Origin: an uncultured Clostridia bacterium
GTDB taxonomy: Bacteria > Bacillota > Clostridia > Oscillospirales > Acutalibacteraceae
Length of the DNA: 64,000 nucleotides
Direction of reading: 5' to 3'
Assembly (NCBI GenBank): GCA_944385055.1
Contig: CALWVT010000003.1
Location: 1 to 64,000 of the forward strand
The position numbers were made by a program, and so were the translations under genes. Below the pieces are notes generated by a model. The model was not told the DNA's origin, did not search any database, and was given only the letters and a program-made list of their open reading frames with translations. Positions 23,105 through 31,476 of the stretch are shown here, in pieces. How positions within the stretch are numbered: the first letter of the stretch is position 1; each line of letters begins with the position of its first letter.

Positions 23105-23572
23105 ATGCCAAAGACCAAATTGGAGAGTTTCTTTTTCACGCTTTTAACGTCGGGCGTCATGATTTATTGGATGGGTGTCTATAACACGGCACTGCACACG
23201 GGCGGGCTTACGTATGCGGCGTTCGGCAAGGCGGCGCACACGTTTCCGCTGGAATGGCTCGTTGGATTTTTATTTGCATTTTTTGTGGCGGGCCATGCGG
23301 CGCCGTGGCTTGCATTTCACGTGGCAAATCCCCATACGGACCGGCAGATTTTTGTGATCCTATGCATCCAGACGTTTACTGTGTGCCTGATGGTGCCGTT
23401 TATGAGCCTTGTCGGCACGTTGGAATCGAACAGCCTAAATCCCCAGTTGCCGGTTGTATGGCTCGAAACCGTTGCGTTCAATTTCATCATGGCGTACCCG
23501 CTGCAAATTTTTGTGGCCGGCCCATTGTGCCGTTGGATTTTTCGCGCCCTGTTCCGCCGCAGACGGCCATAA
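23105..23572 (+). CDS. DUF2798-like four-helix membrane protein
   Basis: The 155-residue integral membrane protein has four hydrophobic helices (about residues 10-28, 50-75, 85-110 and 118-145) and a basic C-terminus. The pattern of LTSGVMIYWMGVYNTAL, then FLFAFFVAGHAAPWLAFHVA, fits the DUF2798 family of small uncharacterised membrane proteins. AAGGAGCC precedes the ATG. It is a single-gene unit behind an unusual hairpin leader. Function unknown. Confidence 0.72.
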   Translation: MPKTKLESFFFTLLTSGVMIYWMGVYNTALHTGGLTYAAFGKAAHTFPLEWLVGFLFAFFVAGHAAPWLAFHVANPHTDRQIFVILCIQTFTVCLMVPFMSLVGTLESNSLNPQLPVVWLETVAFNFIMAYPLQIFVAGPLCRWIFRALFRRRRP

Positions 23573-23592
23573 GCGGCAAGCTCCAAATATCC

Positions 23593-23627
23593 AAAAAGGG
23601 GACAGCAAAAACGCCGTCCCCTTTTTT
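23593..23627. terminator. Bidirectional terminator
   Basis: AAAAAGGGGAC (from 23593) pairs with GTCCCCTTTTTT, with A and T runs on both sides. It lies between the DUF2798-like gene and guaB, which converge. Confidence 0.85.
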
Positions 23628-23641
23628 ATGTACGAAGAAAT

Positions 23642-25144
23642 TTACTTCTTATTCGTATTGTCCTTCAAGAGCACATCGTGTGCGCCGCCTTCGATGAGGC
23701 TGACCGACGAGACCAGGGTCAAAACGGCCTTCTGCTGCAGCTCGGGAATCGTCAGCGCGCCGCAGTTGCACATCGTCGACTTGACCTTATACAGCGTCGT
23801 GCGCACGTTGTCGCGCAGAGAGCCCGCATACGGCACGTAGGAATCGACGCCCTCCTCGAACGCGAGCTTCTGCTCGCCGCCGAGGTCGTAGCGCTGCCAG
23901 TTGCGCGCGCGGTTGCTGCCTTCACCCCAATACTCCTTCATGTACTGGCCGTTGATGCTCACACGGTTCGTCGGCGACTCGTCAAAGCGCGAGAAGTACC
24001 GGCCGAGCATCACGAAATCCGCGCCCATTGCGAGCGCTAAGGTCAAATGGTGGTCGTATACGATGCCGCCGTCCGAGCAGATCGGCACATAAATGCCCGT
24101 CTCTTCGAAATATTTGTCGCGTTCCTTTGCAACCTCGATGACGGCCGTCGCCTGGCCGCGGCCAATGCCCTTCGTCTCGCGCGTGATGCAGATCGAGCCG
24201 CCGCCGATGCCGATCTTCACGAAGTCCACACCCGCGTCCGCCAAGAACCGGAATCCGTCGCCGTTGACGACGTTGCCCGCGCCGATTTTGACGCTGTCGC
24301 CGTAGTTTTCGCGCACCCATTTCAGCGTGCGCAGCTGCCACTCGGAATACCCCTCGGAGGAGTCGATGCACAGCACGTCCGCGCCGGCTTCCAGCAGGGC
24401 CGGCACACGCTGCTCATAGTCGCGCGTGTTGATGCCGGCGCCGACCATGTAGCGCTTCTGCGAATCGAGCAGCTCGTCGGTATTTTCCTTATGCTCGGAA
24501 TAGTCCTTGCGGAACACGAAATAGCACAGGCGCCCTTCCTCGTCGATGACCGGCAGCGAATTCAATTTATTTTCCCAGATGATATCGTTGCACTCCGACA
24601 GCGTCGCGCCCTTCGGGGCCGAGACGACCTTGTCGATCGGCGTCATGAACGAATACACCGGCGTCTCCACCGCCATGCGGCTGACGCGGTAGTCGCGGCT
24701 CGTGACGACGCCCAAGAGTTTGCCGTTGGCCGTGCCGTCGTCCGTAACCGCCACCGTCGAATGGCCCGTCTTCTTCTTGAGGTCCAAAATATCCTGCAGC
24801 GTTTTATCCGGCTGGATGTTCGAGTCGCTCGGCACAAAACCGGCCTTGTACGCCTTGACGCGCGCGATCATCGCGGCCTCCTGCTCGATTGTCTGCGAAC
24901 CATAGATAAACGAAAGGCCGCCCTCTTTCGCCAAAGCGACCGCCAGCGTGTCGTTCGACACCGACTGCATGATTGCCGACGTCATCGGGATATTCAGCGA
25001 AATGGCAGGCTTTTCGCCCTTCTTGAACTTCGTCAGCGGGGTTTTCAAGCTGACGTTATCCGGAATGCATTCCGACGAAGAATACCCTGGAATCAACAAA
25101 TACTCGTTGAAGGTATGGCAGGGTTCGTTGAAATAAAACGCCAT
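23642..25144 (-). CDS. guaB: IMP dehydrogenase, Tritrichomonas-like type
   Basis: This 500-residue enzyme oxidises IMP to XMP with NAD, the committed step of GTP synthesis. A TIM barrel is interrupted by two CBS domains (about residues 105-220). The catalytic cysteine is Cys319 in [13 protein letters not shown], and the mobile flap has the Arg-Tyr pair in NWQRYDLGG. From memory, the whole chain is strikingly like Tritrichomonas foetus IMPDH, including Cys319 numbering and the start [15 protein letters not shown]. The usual bacterial loop is GPGSICTTR. The ATG at 25144 follows GAGGAGG. It is a single-gene unit. Confidence 0.93.
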   Translation of the reverse strand: MAFYFNEPCHTFNEYLLIPGYSSSECIPDNVSLKTPLTKFKKGEKPAISLNIPMTSAIMQSVSNDTLAVALAKEGGLSFIYGSQTIEQEAAMIARVKAYKAGFVPSDSNIQPDKTLQDILDLKKKTGHSTVAVTDDGTANGKLLGVVTSRDYRVSRMAVETPVYSFMTPIDKVVSAPKGATLSECNDIIWENKLNSLPVIDEEGRLCYFVFRKDYSEHKENTDELLDSQKRYMVGAGINTRDYEQRVPALLEAGADVLCIDSSEGYSEWQLRTLKWVRENYGDSVKIGAGNVVNGDGFRFLADAGVDFVKIGIGGGSICITRETKGIGRGQATAVIEVAKERDKYFEETGIYVPICSDGGIVYDHHLTLALAMGADFVMLGRYFSRFDESPTNRVSINGQYMKEYWGEGSNRARNWQRYDLGGEQKLAFEEGVDSYVPYAGSLRDNVRTTLYKVKSTMCNCGALTIPELQQKAVLTLVSSVSLIEGGAHDVLLKDNTNKK

Positions 25145-25270
25145 GGTGGCTCCTCCTCTGGGATCTTCCCGTTCTCTGTTTCGCGCTTTTCCGCATACGA
25201 CACGCAGAAAGCGCCGCTTTCTATTCCTTTCATTATAGCATAGGAAAAGCCTTGCACGCAATGCATTTCT

Positions 25271-25996
25271 TTAAATGGCAATGACCGCCGAAAAGCCGGT
25301 GCCGCGCGGGTTTTGGCCCGTTAAAAGGAACCGCCCGCCGTCGAGAACTTTTCCGTGTATCTGAAGCGTCTCGCCCAAAAAGCTCTCCGAAAGGTAATGG
25401 ATCTCCGCAAAGCGGTACGCACGGAACGATTCCGGCAGGAAATCCTCGACAATGTCGCCGTAGATCGTATTCGTCAAATGCTGGTTCATATCGAGGTCGG
25501 AATAGCGGATGGGCCGCTCGCCGAGGAAAGGCAGATCCTCCGGCGGGCGCAGACGCGGCACGCGGTCCTCGCGCGGCGTAGTCATGGGTTCAAAGGCGCC
25601 GTAGCGGTACAGCGCATCGGGACGCAGTGGCTTATGGGTTTTCGGGTCCGCGCAAACGGTCACCTGGCGGATCGTGGCGAGGGTTTCGCCGCCGCTTTCG
25701 AACGAAAAGTTGCGGTACATCTGCACACCGGCAGTGCCGTGCGGCGTCGTTGTAACGGTGAGTTCCTCGTTGCGGACCGGGAAGCGGTGGATCTGGACAC
25801 GGTTTGCGGTCAAAAGAATCGCAAGGCCCTCTTGATAAAGGCGCTCATAGGAAAGCCCGAGCGCGTCCATATGCTCGTCGCCGGTTTCCTGTTCCATGCG
25901 CAAAAGGGCAGAAAGCCGGACATGGCCCGCTGCGCCGATTTGATAGCTTTCCACGCGGACTTTCCGCTGGAAGAAAGCGCCGGTAATGTTCTCCAT
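25271..25996 (-). CDS. Acyl-ACP thioesterase family protein
   Basis: The protein of about 241 residues has the double hot-dog fold of PF01643 acyl-ACP thioesterases, which release fatty acids from acyl carrier protein. The first hot-dog contains the helix motif LSALLRMEQETGDEH. The second has PIRYSDLDMNQHLTNTIYGD, whose Asp-Asn-His set is the expected active site. The start is uncertain. The ATG at 25996 is used here, a TTG at 26002 has a better-spaced AAAGGA site, and an ATG at 26023 has none. It lies downstream of a large intergenic repeat and upstream of guaB on the same strand. Confidence 0.87.
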   Translation of the reverse strand: MENITGAFFQRKVRVESYQIGAAGHVRLSALLRMEQETGDEHMDALGLSYERLYQEGLAILLTANRVQIHRFPVRNEELTVTTTPHGTAGVQMYRNFSFESGGETLATIRQVTVCADPKTHKPLRPDALYRYGAFEPMTTPREDRVPRLRPPEDLPFLGERPIRYSDLDMNQHLTNTIYGDIVEDFLPESFRAYRFAEIHYLSESFLGETLQIHGKVLDGGRFLLTGQNPRGTGFSAVIAI

Positions 25997-26164
25997 ACGC
26001 AATGTGGTTCCTTTCATTTTCATTTGGGGAAGGGTCCCCTATCCCCTCTTTTTAATTATTTCAGCGTTTTTTGTTTTTTGAAATTTTTTTATAATTTTTT
26101 CTTGTTCCTTCGATACATGCGGTGTGATTTTTAAGGCTTGGCGCCTTCGAAGGCATTCTTTTGC

Positions 26165-26475
26165 AAAGAAGCTTTTTTGATCCCCTTTACCTTTTTTAAA
26201 ATTTCTAATTGATTCCTTCGACGCGCTTACCCCTTCGGGGCACTTCGCAGGCCGCGCGGGGGCCCCTACTTTCTGCCCAGCAGAAAGTAGGCAAAGACTG
26301 GCCAAAGGGGTTCCCCCTTTGGAATCCCCCTGCGGTCGCGCTAGAGTGGCCTTCGGCCACAACCGCGCGAGAGAGCCTGCCGAACTCCTCGCCGCTTGCG
26401 CGGCTGGAGCTTCGGCGTTAGGATTTTAAGCGGCAGGCGCGTTCGCGCCTGAGCTTCGCAGGCGGCGAGCCTGCA
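26165..26475 (+). repeat. Multi-hairpin intergenic repeat, copy A
   Basis: The 26024-26578 gap contains no gene but a chain of hairpins. In order they are CCCCTTCGGGG, CTACTTTCTG/CAGAAAGTAG (26266-26275 and 26281-26290), CCAAAGGGG/CCCCTTTGG (26302-26310 and 26314-26322), GTGGCC/GGCCAC with a TTC loop, and a long two-part stem around GCCGC/GCGGC. The last is AGGCGCG/CGCGCCT (around 26435-26450). The same order occurs in copies B and C near 30.8 and 31.2 kb, with different but still paired stem sequences. No transposase is present. Short open frames inside it are side effects of its composition. Confidence 0.85.
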
Positions 26476-26578
26476 ACACAAAAGGGAACTTTGTAAGGGG
26501 GAATTTTTCCTCACAAAGATAGCAAAAATGCCGCTTTCCAGCGAAGGTCAGCGGCAAAATGCAATTTTAAAAAAGCAC

Positions 26579-27868
26579 TTACTTCTGCGGGCGAATCACA
26601 TCGACTCCGCCCATGTACGGGCGCAGAACCTCCGGCACCGTGACAGAACCGTCGGCATTCTGATACTGCTCTACAATTGCCGGCATCACACGGCTCGTCG
26701 CAAGGCCCGACGCGTTGAGCGTATGCACGAACTGCAGCTTGCGGTTTTCGTCGCGGTATTTGATGTTGCCGCGGCGTGCCTGATACGCGCGCGCATTCGA
26801 TGCGGACGAAACTTCCTTATAGATGCCCATCGACGGGATCCAAACCTCGATGTCATACGTGCGCGCCATGCTGGCGGAGCAGTCGCCGGCCGCCAGGCGG
26901 CTTAACCGGTAATGAAGGCCCAACTCCTGCACGAGGCGCTCTGCCTTGCCGACGAGCTCCTGGAACGCGCGGTCGCTGTCCTCCGGCTTCGTGTACTGGA
27001 CCATCTCCACTTTATTGAACTGATGGCCGCGAATCATGCCGCGCTCCTCGCTGCGGTACGAACCGGCTTCCCGGCGGTAGCACGGCGTGTAGGCGATATA
27101 TTTCTTCGGCAGCTCATCGGCCGAAAGAATCTCATCGCGGTGCAGGTTCACGAGCGCCGTCTCCGCCGTCGGCAGCAAAAACTTGCGGTCAGAGCTCGTC
27201 GGGTTCTGAATCCAATACACCTCATCGGAAAATTTCGGGAACTGCCCGGCCACATAGCCGCACTCGTAGTTTAACATATGCGGCGGCAGGATCAGCTCAT
27301 AGCCGTCGTTTAAGTGTTCATTGATAAAGAAATTGAGCAGCGCCCACTCCATGCGCGCGCCCCAGCCGCGGTACACCCACGCGCCGTTGCCGCCGAGCTT
27401 CGCGCCGCGCGGGTAATCGATCATTCCCAGCGACTCGCACAGCGTAACATGGTCCTTCGGCTCAAAATCAAACTGCGGCTTTTCGCCCCATACATGGTCG
27501 GGGATATTCTGCTCCTTGCCGCCGGGCTGCACGTCCTCATCCGGCAGGTTCGGCAGGGACGCCATCAAAGTCTGCTGCTTTTCGTTGAGCTCCGAAAGCG
27601 CTGCGTCCGCTTCCTTAATCTCCTCGGACAATGTTTTCATGCGCGCGAGCACTTCGCTTGCATCGCCGCCGGCCTTCTTGATCTTCGGAATTTCCTTGCT
27701 TGCGGCGTTTTGCTGCGCCTTTTTCGCCTCGACGGCGCCGGTTGCCTCGCGGCGCTTCTGGTCGACGTCCAGGATCTCGTCAATGACATGGTCGAGATCC
27801 ATCTCGCGCTTATGGATGGCCGCTTTCACGTAGTCCGGATTTTCACGGATCAGTTTGATGTCCAGCAT
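26579..27868 (-). CDS. serS: Serine--tRNA ligase
   Basis: The 429-residue class II synthetase attaches serine to tRNA-Ser. The N-terminal antiparallel coiled-coil tRNA-binding arm covers about residues 28-105. The catalytic domain shows motif 2 around YRREAGSYRSEERGMIRGHQF and motif 3 at the C-terminus (ATSRVMPAIVEQYQNADG). The length is normal. It begins 43 bases after parB on the same strand, so it is probably read from the parAB transcript. I see no T-box leader in the short gap. Confidence 0.97.
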   Translation of the reverse strand: MLDIKLIRENPDYVKAAIHKREMDLDHVIDEILDVDQKRREATGAVEAKKAQQNAASKEIPKIKKAGGDASEVLARMKTLSEEIKEADAALSELNEKQQTLMASLPNLPDEDVQPGGKEQNIPDHVWGEKPQFDFEPKDHVTLCESLGMIDYPRGAKLGGNGAWVYRGWGARMEWALLNFFINEHLNDGYELILPPHMLNYECGYVAGQFPKFSDEVYWIQNPTSSDRKFLLPTAETALVNLHRDEILSADELPKKYIAYTPCYRREAGSYRSEERGMIRGHQFNKVEMVQYTKPEDSDRAFQELVGKAERLVQELGLHYRLSRLAAGDCSASMARTYDIEVWIPSMGIYKEVSSASNARAYQARRGNIKYRDENRKLQFVHTLNASGLATSRVMPAIVEQYQNADGSVTVPEVLRPYMGGVDVIRPQK

Positions 27869-27911
27869 GGTTATGCTCTCTCCTTTTTGTCCTCAATCTT
27901 TTTCAAATCAT

Positions 27912-28748
27912 TTATTCAAAGAACTTCAAAAGGGCCTTTAAGTCCTCTTCGCCGTGGAATTCAATCTGCAGCGTGCCCTTTTTCTTTGTGCCCGTCACCT
28001 TGACGCGCCGGCCGAGCTGCTCGTGCAGCGAAAGTGCGGCTTCCTCAAAAAACGGGTTGTCCTTTTTCAGCGACACCTGCGGCTGGGCATTTGCCTGCCG
28101 CGCGAGCTTTTCAAGCTGCCGCACCGTCAGGCCGTCGTGCACCGTGCGCTTTGCCATGGGCACCTGCATTTCCTTTGGGAAGGCAAGCAGCGCCCGCCCC
28201 TGCCCGGCCGAAAGGGAGCCGTCTTCAAGCAGCGCGCGCACCTCGTCCGGCAGATGCAAAAGCCGCAAGGCGTTCGCGATGGCCGGCCGCGACTTGCCGA
28301 CGCTTTCGGAAATCTCCTCCTGCGTCATGCCGTGCTCGCGCAGAAGCGTGTCAAAACCCTGCGCCTCTTCCATCGGGTTTAAGTCCTCGCGCTGCAGATT
28401 CTCAATCAGCGCCAGTTCCGTGACCTGCTGGTCGTTTAAGTCGCGCACCATCGCGGGCACCGTCTGCACGCCGGCCATGCGCGCGGCACGCCAGCGGCGC
28501 TCGCCCGCGACGATCTGGTAGCCGCCGCCAAACAGCGGCCGCACAAGGAGCGGCTGCAAAACGCCGTGCTTCGCGATGGAATCCGCAAGCTCCGCCAGGG
28601 ACGCCTCGTCAAATTTCCGGCGCGGCTGGCTGCGGCTCGGCTCGAGGTCGCTGACCTTCAGCTCGATGGCCGCGTTGCCCGCTTCCGTGTCGTTTTCCGC
28701 AAAGATCAGGTCTAACCCTTTTCCGAGCCCTCTCTGCTTTGCAGCCAT
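27912..28748 (-). CDS. parB: Chromosome partitioning protein ParB/Spo0J
   Basis: This 278-residue CTP-dependent clamp binds parS and organises the origin for segregation. The N-terminal CTPase domain shows QPLLVRPLFGGGYQIVAGERRWRAA, with the GERRxRA box, then ENLQREDLNPMEEA. The central helix-turn-helix is MTQEEISESVGKSRPAIANAL. The C-terminal 45 residues form the dimer domain. It lies 17 bases after parA, with a GGAGGAAGG site. Two perfect parS sites lie nearby at 29601 and 32565. Confidence 0.96.
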   Translation of the reverse strand: MAAKQRGLGKGLDLIFAENDTEAGNAAIELKVSDLEPSRSQPRRKFDEASLAELADSIAKHGVLQPLLVRPLFGGGYQIVAGERRWRAARMAGVQTVPAMVRDLNDQQVTELALIENLQREDLNPMEEAQGFDTLLREHGMTQEEISESVGKSRPAIANALRLLHLPDEVRALLEDGSLSAGQGRALLAFPKEMQVPMAKRTVHDGLTVRQLEKLARQANAQPQVSLKKDNPFFEEAALSLHEQLGRRVKVTGTKKKGTLQIEFHGEEDLKALLKFFE

Positions 28749-28765
28749 GGATGGCCTTCCTCCTT

Positions 28766-29530
28766 TTATGTCTGGTTTTCCAAAAATTCGTCCGTCAATT
28801 CCGTATACGCCTTTGCGCCCTTGCCGGAAGCGTCAAAATATTGGATAGGCTTTCCAAAACTTGGTGCTTCGCTTAAACGCACCGTGCGCGGAATCACAGC
28901 GCGGTAGACCTTTTTCGGGAAATACCGCTTGACCTCCTCGGTCACCTGCTGCGTCAGATTCAAGCGCCCGTCGTACATCGTCAGCAAGACCCCTTCGATC
29001 TGCAAGGCGCCGTTATATTGGCGCTTGACGCGCCGGACGCTGTTCATCAGCTGGCTCAACCCCTCGAGCGCGTAATATTCGCACTGAATCGGAATCAAGA
29101 CGCTGTCGGCCGCCGTGAGCGCATTCGTTGTGATGAATCCCAACGACGGCGGGCAGTCGATCAGAATATACGCATACCGCTCCGCCACCTGTAAAAGCGC
29201 CGTCTTCAGCACGCTTTCGCGGTGCGGCTTTTCGGAGAGTTCGACTTCCGCACCGGCCAAGTCCATCGAGCTCGGCAGCAGGTCGAGATTGGCAAACTGC
29301 GTATGTAAAATGGCCTCGTCGGGATGGGCGCCCTGCATCAGTACATCGTAGACGGACGACTTCAGCGCGCGCCGGTCGACGCCTACGCCGCTGGAGGCGT
29401 TCCCCTGCGGGTCAATGTCGACAAGCAGCGTCTTTTTGCCCGCTTTGCCGAGGCCGGCCGCGAGGTTGACGGCCGTTGTCGTCTTGCCGACCCCGCCTTT
29501 CTGGTTGGAAACCGCAATGATTTTGCCCAT
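28766..29530 (-). CDS. parA: Chromosome partitioning ATPase ParA/Soj
   Basis: This 254-residue deviant-Walker ATPase works with ParB in origin segregation and regulates DnaA in Gram-positives. The N-terminal deviant Walker motif KGGVGKTT is at residues 11-18 and LLVDIDPQGNASSGVG forms the Walker A' strand. The length is normal for Soj-type proteins that lack an N-terminal DNA-binding extension. The ATG at 29530 was chosen for its GGAGG site and the motif distance; the frame is open 62 codons further upstream across a parS site. It is followed by parB. Confidence 0.96.
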   Translation of the reverse strand: MGKIIAVSNQKGGVGKTTTAVNLAAGLGKAGKKTLLVDIDPQGNASSGVGVDRRALKSSVYDVLMQGAHPDEAILHTQFANLDLLPSSMDLAGAEVELSEKPHRESVLKTALLQVAERYAYILIDCPPSLGFITTNALTAADSVLIPIQCEYYALEGLSQLMNSVRRVKRQYNGALQIEGVLLTMYDGRLNLTQQVTEEVKRYFPKKVYRAVIPRTVRLSEAPSFGKPIQYFDASGKGAKAYTELTDEFLENQT

Positions 29531-29600
29531 ATCACGCCTCCTTCTTGCGTTCGTGGTTCTATTATAACACGAAGCGGAGGCAGAGAAAAGGGCTTTGCGA

Positions 29601-29616
29601 TGTTTCACGTGAAACA
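29601..29616. promoter_or_regulatory. parS site (perfect)
   Basis: TGTTTCACGTGAAACA is the exact 16-bp palindromic ParB-binding consensus, located 70 bases upstream of the parA start, in the gap between noc and parA. Confidence 0.95.
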
Positions 29617-29716
29617 TTTCACGCAGCCGACAAAAAAAGGCCCGCAATAGGCCGCGGACCTCCTTTTGAAAAAGATTGTGGAAAATGATAAGGAAATGGG
29701 ATCTTGTAATCAACAT

Positions 29717-30511
29717 TTAAGCAGGCTTTCGTCCCTGCGCCTCCGCTTTGGGAATACGGACAACCCATTCGAGGTATTCCTCCGTCTCCGAGCGAAACGT
29801 CTGTGCGTCGATGCCGGTCTTTTTCAGCGTTTGGATTGCGTGGTTGATCGTATTGCCGAAGATGCGCACATCCTTGATGACCGGGCGGGTCCTGCGGCGC
29901 GGCGTCTTCTCCCCGAGCATTTTCTCAACGAGTGCGTCTGTCTGCTGGACATTGAGCCCGTCGCGCAGGATGGATTCGAGCGCGCGCGTCTGCGTATGAA
30001 GATTCGGCAAACGCAGCAGGGCCCGCGCGTGGCGCTCGGTCAAATGGTTTTCAAGAATCTGCTCCCGCAAAGCGCCCGGCAGCTTCAAAAGCCGCAGTTT
30101 GTTGGCGAGCGCGGACTGGCTCTTGCCGAGCCGCGCGGCGCATTCCTCCTGGGTGATGTGCCACTGGTTCATCAGCCGGCGGATGCCCTCGGCCTCTTCA
30201 AACATATTCAAGTCCTGCCGCTGCAGATTTTCGGTCAGCGCAAAGATGGCGCTTTCCTCCTCCGAGCAGTTGGAAACGATGACCGGCACCACGCGCAGCC
30301 CTGCCATGCGGCATGCGCGCAGCCGCCGCTCCCCCGCGACGAGCTCATACCCGCCCGCGACACGGCGCACGACCATCGGCTGCAACAGACCATTGACGCG
30401 AATGCTTTCCGCGAGTTCCTGCAGTTCCATCTGCGAAAACGAACGCCTCGGCTGTGCGGGGTTTGGGCGGATCGAATCGATGTCCAGTTTGATGATATGT
30501 TGTCCTAACAT
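29717..30511 (-). CDS. noc: Nucleoid occlusion protein Noc (ParB-like)
   Basis: This 264-residue ParB paralogue has the same core as Spo0J (QPMVVRRVAGGYELVAGERRLRA; ENLQRQDLNMFEEAEG) and a helix-turn-helix at WHITQEECAARLGKSQSALANK. In Bacillus, Noc binds its own sites and blocks septation over DNA; the call rests on gene order (rsmG-noc-parA-parB). The amphipathic N-terminal helix of Bacillus Noc is not obvious here. The ATG at 30511 follows AGGGGGTG; the frame is open ten codons further. A 965-base repeat-filled gap separates it from rsmG. Confidence 0.85.
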   Translation of the reverse strand: MLGQHIIKLDIDSIRPNPAQPRRSFSQMELQELAESIRVNGLLQPMVVRRVAGGYELVAGERRLRACRMAGLRVVPVIVSNCSEEESAIFALTENLQRQDLNMFEEAEGIRRLMNQWHITQEECAARLGKSQSALANKLRLLKLPGALREQILENHLTERHARALLRLPNLHTQTRALESILRDGLNVQQTDALVEKMLGEKTPRRRTRPVIKDVRIFGNTINHAIQTLKKTGIDAQTFRSETEEYLEWVVRIPKAEAQGRKPA

Positions 30512-30650
30512 GACACGCACCCCCTGCTTGTCTCTAAGCATACCACACCGGCGTGTACAAATTTGTCAAAGGGTGATGGGGGAAATTTTTTATTTTCTTC
30601 TCTCCACGCTTCGACAAAATGGGATTTTTCTCTCGATGCGCTCAATGTTC

Positions 30651-30973
30651 TTTTTGGGGTTTGCTGCCCCGGGGCTTTTCTCGGGGAAACTTTATTGATC
30701 CCCTTTACGCCTATTAAACTTTTGATTTTTCCCTTCGACGCGCTTACCCCTTCGGGGCACTTCGCGGGCCGCGCGGGGGCCTCTACTTTCTGACCAGCAG
30801 AAAGTAGGCAAAGACTGGCCAAAGAGGGCTGCGCCCCCTTTGGGATTCTCCCTGGCGGTCGCGCTGGCGCGTGCTTCGCACGCAATTCGCGCGAGGGAAC
30901 GGCGGAACTCCTCGCTCCTTCGGAGCTGGAGTTTCCGCGCTGGAATTTTGGGGTTCAGGCGCATGCGCGCCTG
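30651..30973 (+). repeat. Multi-hairpin intergenic repeat, copy B
   Basis: This has the same series of stems as copy A. A leading GGGG...CCCC hairpin (from 30655) is followed by CCCCTTCGGGG, CTACTTTCTG/CAGAAAGTAG (30783-30792 and 30798-30807) and a stem around AAAGAGGG.../CCCCCTTTGG. Next are GCGTGC/GCACGC, a two-part stem with GCTCC/GGAGC, and CAGGCGC/GCGCCTG. It lies in the gap between noc (starts 30511) and rsmG (ends 31477). About 110 bases separate it from copy C, which is inverted. Confidence 0.85.
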
Positions 30974-31083
30974 GTTTACGGGCAAAAAGTGAAAAGGCAA
31001 ATTTCTTTTGTCGATCATGCGCGCAGCAAAGCAACGCATGCGATAAAGCCAAAAGTCTAACAAAACGGCAACGCCTAAGCAAG

Positions 31084-31392
31084 TCTAGCGCGGAAGCTCC
31101 AGCCGCGTAAGCGGCGAGGAGTTCCGCCCTCCCCTCGCGCGGTTGTGCCGAAGGCACTCTAGCGCGACCGCAGGCGAGGGGATTCTCAAGGGGGCGAAGG
31201 GCCCCCTTGAGCCTGCTCTTTTGCCTCCTTTTCTGCAGGAGCAGAAAAGGAGGGGCCCCCGCGCGGCCTGCGAAGTGCCCCGAAGGGGTAAGCGCGTCGA
31301 AGGGAAAAGTAGAATTTTTAAGAAAACGTAAAGGGGGTAAAAAAGTGCAGTCTGCAGAAAAAAGCTCCGGGGCAGATAAAGCCCCAAAACAA
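31084..31392 (-). repeat. Multi-hairpin intergenic repeat, copy C (inverted)
   Basis: Read on the minus strand this matches copies A and B from the GGGG...CCCC hairpin to the GGAGCTTCCGCGC segment; the last small hairpin of A and B is missing. Stem 1 is CCTCCTTTTCTG/CAGAAAAGGAGG (31224-31235 and 31242-31253), longer and different from A and B but still fully paired. The adjacent stem is CTCAAGGGGG/CCCCCTTGAG instead of CCAAAGGGG/CCCCTTTGG. Together with copy B it forms a large inverted pair. Confidence 0.85.
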
Positions 31393-31400
31393 AAAAAGAA

Positions 31401-31442
31401 GACGCCAAAGTCAGGGAACCACATTCCCTCTGGCTTTGGCGC
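31401..31442. terminator. Terminator after rsmG
   Basis: GACGCCAAAG (31401-31410) with its extension TCAGGGAA pairs with TTCCCTCTGG-CTTTGGCGCC, ending at 31443. On the minus strand a T-rich tract (rc of AACAAAAAAAG) follows. It marks the 3' end of the rpmH-to-rsmG gene group. Confidence 0.85.
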
Positions 31443-31476
31443 CTTTTGATTGAAATAAAAAAAGGAAAACAAAAAT

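Noticed and set aside
24047-25243. 398-residue plus-strand open frame
   Set aside because: Antisense shadow of guaB, with no ribosome-binding site or domain.
26039-26362. Short open frames inside repeats A, B and C (also 30783-31889)
   Set aside because: They cross the hairpins, share only the repeat's composition and have no ribosome-binding sites; the repeat is better explained as non-coding.
27869-27911. T-box riboswitch upstream of serS
   Set aside because: The gap to parB is only 43 bases and has no room for a T-box leader.
26024-31476. Insertion sequence or transposon at the repeat loci
   Set aside because: No transposase frame, terminal inverted repeats or target duplications are visible; the copies may be non-autonomous but this cannot be shown here.
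30542-31476. rRNA or tmRNA gene in the noc-rsmG gap
   Set aside because: No conserved rRNA, tmRNA or tRNA-like arms are found; the structure is explained by the two inverted repeat copies and the rsmG terminator.
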